NCBI GenBank assembly: GCA_017936205.1
Contig: JAGBGB010000227.1
Location: 1 to 21,701, forward strand
Direction of reading: 5' to 3'
DNA length: 21,701 nt
Source: Oscillospiraceae bacterium
GTDB lineage: Bacteria; Bacillota; Clostridia; Oscillospirales; Oscillospiraceae
The stretch's first letter is position 1, and each line of letters opens with the position of its first letter. A program made the translations under genes and the position numbers. Below, piece after piece: positions 16,777-21,701 of this stretch. The notes under the pieces are model-generated. The model was not told the DNA's origin and did not search any database. It worked only from the letters and a program-made list of their open reading frames with translations.

Positions 16777-19700
16777 ATGCTAAAGCGAATCCTATCTCTG
16801 CTTCTGCTCCTATCCATGCTCTGCGGTTCCTTGCCCATGATGGCTCAGGCAGAGGACGCCGGTAGCATACAGGATCCTGCTGCCCTTGCTGCGGAGCTGG
16901 CGGTGCGGATCCAAGGGCTGCCCATTCCCGTCAATCAACTGCAGACTGTCAACTATGGCAACTCCCACGAGTTAGAGGGTACCTACTTCATGGCGGTGAA
17001 GTCCGGCAGCAGCTATTATGCCCTGAATCACAGTGCCGCTGTGAATACCAAGGGAGTCCTGCACAGAGCAAAGGACAGCACCGTGAATCGTCCCCAGACC
17101 GCCTTCTCCCCCATTGCACTCAGCGTATCGGGGAATCAGGTCACGGGGCAGAGCTCCCTGCAGAATGCCGTCACATTAGACTACTGGAGAGAGCCCATCA
17201 CCTATTACTACAAGGATGCGGAGAATACCTATTATTCCTACACCCTGCAGGAATGGAAGACCAACAGCAAGACAAGCACCACAGACGGTTGCCGAGTGTA
17301 CACCGTGCCCATCCCCGCTGCGGATGCAGGCTATACTCTGCAGTTTGCAGACGGAAGCTACCTGATTCCCAACGGCGGCGGTGAGGCTCTGAAGAAGGGA
17401 AGCTCAGCCTATCCCTTCTTCATCCAAGCCAATTCCAACGGAACACTTACGGCTTACAAGATGCACATCAACGGCGTGAATCAGTTCACCTACTGGCTGG
17501 GCATGGACACCAAGGACAGCAACCGCTTCACCGTCGCCACCCGTGCACAGATGCGTCGGAACGATGCAAGTAAGGGCTTCGCCATTGAGCTGCACCTGTT
17601 CCGGCTCTCCCCTGCCACCACGGAGCTGTATAAGACCCTGTTAGAAATGCTACCCTATGTAAGCAACGGGAACACAGGCTATACAGAGGAAAGCTACAGT
17701 TCCTTCCTCGCTGTGCTAACAGAAGCCCTCTCCCTCTACAGCAGCAATGCCACGGCATTCTCTGACACGGCTCTGCAGAAGACTCTCAACGCCAAGGCGG
17801 AAGAGCTGCGGCTGGCTGTGAAGAAGCTGTCCTACGGAGAACAGGCTGAAACCCTGGCGCTTGCCGCAGATGTAGCGGCACAGCTGAAGGGGCTGTATAT
17901 CCCCATTGCGATGCAGAAGAAGGTCACCTCCTCTAATCGAGGCTCCCTAAATGGCACCTACTTCATGCTGGTCAATTCCGGAGGCACTTATTATGCCATC
18001 AATCCCAATGCCCCTGTGACTACCAACGGTGTGATCCACCGAGCCTCCGGCAGCACCACCAATGTACCCCAGAGCGGCTTTGCGCCCATTGCCATCGGCA
18101 TTTCCGACATGGCGATCCGTACCCAGAGTTCCCTGCAATACACTGTGCAGCTGCAGAAGTGGTCCGGGACCATTACCTATTACAACAAGAACGATGTTAC
18201 CTATCAAAGCTACACCAACGATGAGTGGAAGTACAACAGCAAGGATCCCTCTACGGATGCAAGTCTCGGCTACCGCATTTATACCAAGCCCGACCCTTCC
18301 AAGGATCCTGCTTATACCCTCCGCTTCGGAACCGGAAGCTACCTGTCCCCCAAGGGGAACAAGGAAGGGCTGCAGGTCGGTACCGGCAGCTATCCCTACT
18401 TCTTCCAAGCTAATTCAGACGGCACGGCTACCATCTACAAGATGCACATCGGCGGTGTGAACCAGTTCACCTACTGGCTGGGCTCTGACACGGACAACAG
18501 TCGTAACTTCACCACTGCCACCCGTGCCCAGATGCGCCGGAATGATGCGGACCGTGACTTCATTATTGAATTCTACCTCTATCAGGTCTCCCCTGTTTCT
18601 CTGGATCTGTACCATGCTCTGAAGGAAATGCTCCCTTATGTCGAGAACGGGAACACCTTCGGCTACACTGAGGAAAGCTATGCAGCCTTCGTGGAGTATC
18701 TGGCTGAAACCCTTGCGCTGTATCAGAAGAGCCGCACGGTCTTCTCTGACTCTCTGCTGCAGAGGGCATTGCAGGCACGTGCGCTTGAGCTCAGAGCAGC
18801 GGCCAAGGAGTTGGATCTGGGACTTGCAAAGGCTATGCCCGGGGTGGCTACCCTCCATCAGCTGCCCACCATGACTCCCAATTCCACCTATGAGGGGGAA
18901 CAGGCGCAGAACATGGCGTACATTATGCAGACGGCTCAGGGTAAGATCATCGTCATCGACGGTGGCAGACGGGGCAATGAAGCCCTGTATCTCCTGTCCT
19001 ACCTACGGAATCTCACAGGAAAAGCCGTTCCCCATGTAGATGCCTGGATCCATACCCATGCTCACAGCGACCATGTGTATGCTTATCTGGACATTGCGGA
19101 GAAATACCCCAACGCCATCACCTTAGATCGTCTGTACTGTAATTACCCCAGTGTTTCCGAGATCAACACCTACTGTGCAGACAACAATCCCGCAAGCATG
19201 AATTCCGCCATTCAGAGCGTCTATAATGCCACCAAGCTGCTGAAGAATGACGAGGGCGGTGCAGTAGAGATCATGGAGCTGAATTCCAGACACACAGGTA
19301 AGTGCAATTCCTCCTTCGACATTGACGAGGTTCACTTCGATGTGCTGCTGACCTTCGATGATATGATCGCAGCTACCAAGACCCTGACAGGAACCTACAC
19401 CTGCACTATGGATACCCACAATACCAATTACAGCAACAAGACCCTTGCACAGATCATTTCCAACACCAGCAACAATACCACTATGGTTTGCCGTGCCACC
19501 GTGGGAGGGAAGACCATTCTGTTCCTGGGAGATGCGGCTGCCGGCTGCAGCATTGTACTGGAATCCTATCACAAGGCAAGCAAGTCTGATTCCACAAAGT
19601 ACTTCTCCCTCAAGAGCGACATCGTCCAGATGGCTCACCACGGAGGACGAAACGGGCAGTCCAAGGCATCCTATCAAGCCATTGATCCGGACATCAGCCT

Positions 19701-21357
19701 GTGGCCCTGCACCGGTGTGACCCACGAGGTCACGGGAGGCAGTGCCGCAAGCTCCACCAATTCCAAGGCATGGCTGACCGCTCTGGGAGCAGAGATCCAT
19801 CCTGCCTATAAGGGGCCTCAGGTATTCTACTTCGGCACACCCAGAAGCAGCTCTACCGTTGCCATCCCTGAGCATCTGGAGCCCTATGTCTTCGATGCAG
19901 ATTATTATGCAGAACGCTATCCGGAGCTAAAGGCAGTTTACGGCACAGATGCGGATAAGCTCTACAACCACTTTATCACCCTTGGTCTGGAAGAAGGCCG
20001 CTGCGCAAGCCCCTACTTCGACGTGGTCTACTACGCAAACCACAACAACATCAACCTGACAGAGTATGTAAAGGGTGATTATGAGAAGGCAATGAAGCAC
20101 TTCATTGACTGCTCCGGCAGCACTACGGAAATGAGCAACTCCCCCAAGCGGCTGTCTGCCAACTTCGATCCGGCATACTACCGTTCTCAGTATGCCGATC
20201 TTTCTGCCATGACCACAGAATATGAGCTGCTGCAGCACTATGCAACCATTGGTCAGGCAGCGGGACGCAGGGCTACCAAGTCTGCTTTCGCTGCCAACGG
20301 TGTAAGCTATCACCACAACGTCAGCTTCACCCGGCTGGATGCTATGAGCCATAGCTGCAAATGCTCCTCCTGCGGCGCAAGCTATACACAGGGGCACAGC
20401 TTCGTTTACGGCATCTGTGCCTGCGGCGAGGTGGCAGCACCCATGATGGACGATAGCATTTCCATCCGTCACACCCTGAATCTGGCAAGTGATATCTCCA
20501 TCAACTACGCAGTTGCAAAGGAGGAGCTGGCAGACTATGACAGCTTCTATCTGGAAGTCAAGCTTCCAGAGGAAGACTCTCCCCTGCGGATTGAGGCAGA
20601 AGACAAGGGTAGCTATTATTACTTCACCTTAGACGGACTCACGGCCGTACAAATGAGCGAGCAATTGGAAGCCACCCTTTCCATGCAGAAGGGCAGCCGA
20701 TCCTATTACTCCTCAACAGATCAGTACAGCATTGCCCAATATGCCTATACGCAGTTGGGAAAGGAAGACTGTGCTCCCAAGCTGAAGGTTCTGTGTGCAG
20801 AGCTTCTTCGCTACGGCAGTGCGGCCCAGAGCTTTAAGGACTACCGCACGGATGCCCTTGCAGACAGGGATATGACCCCGGAGCAGAAGGCACTGCTTAC
20901 AGAGCTTACGGCGGTTTCCTTCGGCAGCAATAACCGACAGCTCGGCGATCACAGCTCCCCTACCGTGCCATGGGTAGGCAAGTCCCTGATCCTTGACAGT
21001 AAGGTTACCCTGCGCTATGTGGTAGATCTGTCTGCCTATTCCGGCAGCATCGAATCTGTCAGCATTCGAGTACGATACACAGACTACAGCGGCAAGGAAA
21101 AAACAGCAGTGCTCACAAATGCCCGGGCCTACGGAGCCGGAGAGAACTATTACAGCTTTGACTTCGACGGTCTGCTTGCTGCGGAGCTTCGCACGATCCT
21201 CCACGCCGCAGTTTATGTGGGAGACAGCCAAGTGTCCCACACGCTGGAATATAGCGTGGATACCTACGGTGCAAACAAAACCGGCAGCTTAGGCACTCTA
21301 TGCCGTGCCCTCATGGCATACAGCGACAGCGCAAACGCCTATTTCACAAGTAAATAA
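16777..21357 (+). CDS. Secreted metallo-beta-lactamase-fold hydrolase with duplicated lectin-like modules and shared C-terminal module
   Basis: The 1526-residue product has a signal peptide cleaved after AQA (23-25), closely resembling that of the giant protein upstream. Two homologous units of about 327 residues (about 29-355 and 356-682) each join a lectin-like beta region to a FIVAR-like helical segment (GYTEESY). Residues about 705-1025 form an MBL-fold hydrolase close to the ComEC/competence branch: VIDGG (Asp728), HTHAHSDH (759-766, with the metal ligands in HAHSDH), FLGDAA (Asp919) and MAHHGG (His954). The expected activity is hydrolysis of a phosphoester or similar bond with Zn or Mn, acting outside the cell; the substrate is unknown. 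Three FDxxYY repeats (1039, 1081, 1130) and a Cys cluster (C1194, C1196, C1199, C1214, C1216) precede the shared C-terminal module (about 1228-1526). No membrane or DNA-uptake domains of ComEC are present, so it is not a competence channel. Confidence 0.85.
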   Translation: MLKRILSLLLLLSMLCGSLPMMAQAEDAGSIQDPAALAAELAVRIQGLPIPVNQLQTVNYGNSHELEGTYFMAVKSGSSYYALNHSAAVNTKGVLHRAKDSTVNRPQTAFSPIALSVSGNQVTGQSSLQNAVTLDYWREPITYYYKDAENTYYSYTLQEWKTNSKTSTTDGCRVYTVPIPAADAGYTLQFADGSYLIPNGGGEALKKGSSAYPFFIQANSNGTLTAYKMHINGVNQFTYWLGMDTKDSNRFTVATRAQMRRNDASKGFAIELHLFRLSPATTELYKTLLEMLPYVSNGNTGYTEESYSSFLAVLTEALSLYSSNATAFSDTALQKTLNAKAEELRLAVKKLSYGEQAETLALAADVAAQLKGLYIPIAMQKKVTSSNRGSLNGTYFMLVNSGGTYYAINPNAPVTTNGVIHRASGSTTNVPQSGFAPIAIGISDMAIRTQSSLQYTVQLQKWSGTITYYNKNDVTYQSYTNDEWKYNSKDPSTDASLGYRIYTKPDPSKDPAYTLRFGTGSYLSPKGNKEGLQVGTGSYPYFFQANSDGTATIYKMHIGGVNQFTYWLGSDTDNSRNFTTATRAQMRRNDADRDFIIEFYLYQVSPVSLDLYHALKEMLPYVENGNTFGYTEESYAAFVEYLAETLALYQKSRTVFSDSLLQRALQARALELRAAAKELDLGLAKAMPGVATLHQLPTMTPNSTYEGEQAQNMAYIMQTAQGKIIVIDGGRRGNEALYLLSYLRNLTGKAVPHVDAWIHTHAHSDHVYAYLDIAEKYPNAITLDRLYCNYPSVSEINTYCADNNPASMNSAIQSVYNATKLLKNDEGGAVEIMELNSRHTGKCNSSFDIDEVHFDVLLTFDDMIAATKTLTGTYTCTMDTHNTNYSNKTLAQIISNTSNNTTMVCRATVGGKTILFLGDAAAGCSIVLESYHKASKSDSTKYFSLKSDIVQMAHHGGRNGQSKASYQAIDPDISLWPCTGVTHEVTGGSAASSTNSKAWLTALGAEIHPAYKGPQVFYFGTPRSSSTVAIPEHLEPYVFDADYYAERYPELKAVYGTDADKLYNHFITLGLEEGRCASPYFDVVYYANHNNINLTEYVKGDYEKAMKHFIDCSGSTTEMSNSPKRLSANFDPAYYRSQYADLSAMTTEYELLQHYATIGQAAGRRATKSAFAANGVSYHHNVSFTRLDAMSHSCKCSSCGASYTQGHSFVYGICACGEVAAPMMDDSISIRHTLNLASDISINYAVAKEELADYDSFYLEVKLPEEDSPLRIEAEDKGSYYYFTLDGLTAVQMSEQLEATLSMQKGSRSYYSSTDQYSIAQYAYTQLGKEDCAPKLKVLCAELLRYGSAAQSFKDYRTDALADRDMTPEQKALLTELTAVSFGSNNRQLGDHSSPTVPWVGKSLILDSKVTLRYVVDLSAYSGSIESVSIRVRYTDYSGKEKTAVLTNARAYGAGENYYSFDFDGLLAAELRTILHAAVYVGDSQVSHTLEYSVDTYGANKTGSLGTLCRALMAYSDSANAYFTSK
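16861..18822 (+). repeat. Tandem duplication of a 981-bp unit in the MBL gene
   Basis: Unit 1 (about 16861-17841) and unit 2 (about 17842-18822) encode homologous modules and stay in register at 981 bp. MHINGVNQFTYWLG at 17461 matches MHIGGVNQFTYWLG at 18442, and ATRAQMRRNDA recurs in both. Long DNA stretches are nearly identical around these motifs while other parts have diverged. Confidence 0.85.
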
Positions 21358-21362
21358 TCCCC

Positions 21363-21399
21363 AAAAGCCCGTCTGAGAACAACTCCTCAGACGGGTTTT
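21363..21399 (+). terminator. Terminator after the MBL hydrolase gene
   Basis: A perfect 10-bp stem, CCCGTCTGAG (21368-21377) with CTCAGACGGG (21386-21395), has an 8-nt loop and is followed by TTTT. AAAA upstream of the stem could make it bidirectional. Confidence 0.88.
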
Positions 21400-21418
21400 C
21401 CCATTCAAATTCCGATTC

Positions 21419-21559
21419 AGGTTATCACCTTTAATAAGCAAGGCACAATATGTTGATCCCTTATTTGCAGAATCATTGTGTTATTCGCATGGGATCCCGC
21501 CTGTTGTTGGATTCACACACTACAACAGCTTCGGTTATGCTTACTAATGGTGATAACCT
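21419..21559. mobile_element. 141-bp inverted-repeat mini-element
   Basis: Imperfect 21-bp inverted repeats (21419-21439 and 21539-21559; 19 of 21 positions match) begin with AGGTTATCACC. The 99-bp centre contains a further GATCCC/GGGATC pair and no coding frame of note. The element is flanked on both sides by AAATTCCGATT (21407-21417 and 21560-21570), which is also the terminal sequence of the MITE-like repeat. This looks like a small non-autonomous element inserted at the end of that repeat, or a composite repeat. Confidence 0.55.
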
Positions 21560-21701
21560 AAATTCCGATTTATCGCACCATTCGTAGGGGCGCGCATTGC
21601 GCGTCCGACAACCACCAAGAATTGGTGGTTGTGAAAAATGTTTCGTTTTTTGGAGAAATTACATCTTTTTCGGTGGTTTTGGTGTTCATGGCGTAACGCC
21701 A
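21560..21701. mobile_element. MITE-like palindromic repeat, copy 2 (inverted, cut by window end)
   Basis: It begins AAATTCCGATTTATCG and carries the same 25-base GCGCGCATTGCGCG arm and the ACAACCACC palindrome. An AT-rich core follows that reads as the reverse complement of copy 1 (2557-2764), with scattered differences. The far arm lies beyond the window. It is in opposite orientation to copy 1. Confidence 0.75.

Noticed and set aside
16777..21357. Calling the MBL protein a ComEC DNA-uptake channel
   Set aside because: Only the MBL domain resembles ComEC. The membrane competence domain and OB domain are missing and the protein is exported.

Overview
The window looks like a chromosomal segment of a gut-type Gram-positive anaerobe of the Clostridia, probably Oscillospiraceae/Ruminococcaceae-like. 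This placement is an inference from three things: AGGAGG-type ribosome binding sites with sigma-A style promoters, a rhodanese-less ThiI, and very large secreted proteins built from fibro-slime, ricin-like, FIVAR-like and FDxxYY-type modules. No species can be named from the sequence alone.

Layout. (1) 1-2472, plus strand: 3' part of a secreted phosphatidylinositol-specific phospholipase C with a ricin-like lectin domain, followed by a terminator. (2) 2557-2764: a 208-bp palindromic, MITE-like repeat. (3) 2845-3837, minus strand: an exported helveticin J-family (class III bacteriocin-like) protein with its own promoter and terminator. (4) 3972-7994, minus strand: a tightly packed housekeeping operon that reads, in transcription order, membrane protein of unknown function, comM/yifB, thiI, pncC, with a good promoter at 8027-8055. 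(5) 8117-8293, plus strand: tRNA-Ala(GGC) with its own promoter and a strong terminator. (6) 8652-16655, plus strand: a 2667-aa secreted fibro-slime protein. (7) 16777-21357, plus strand: a 1526-aa secreted protein carrying a metallo-beta-lactamase-fold hydrolase domain, ending at a terminator. (8) 21419-21701: a 141-bp inverted-repeat element next to a second, inverted copy of the MITE-like repeat, cut by the window edge.

The main theme is an extracellular set. Three otherwise unrelated secreted proteins (PI-PLC/lectin, fibro-slime giant, MBL hydrolase with duplicated lectin-like modules) end in the same C-terminal module of about 300 residues. It has no sortase, SLH or dockerin signature that I can see. 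This suggests a common sorting, anchoring or assembly tag on a locus for interaction with host or community surfaces, with the helveticin-like protein as a possible companion effector. The function of the shared module is unknown and is the most interesting feature here. Inverted copies of the same mobile-type repeat lie beside two of the three genes and bracket about 19 kb.
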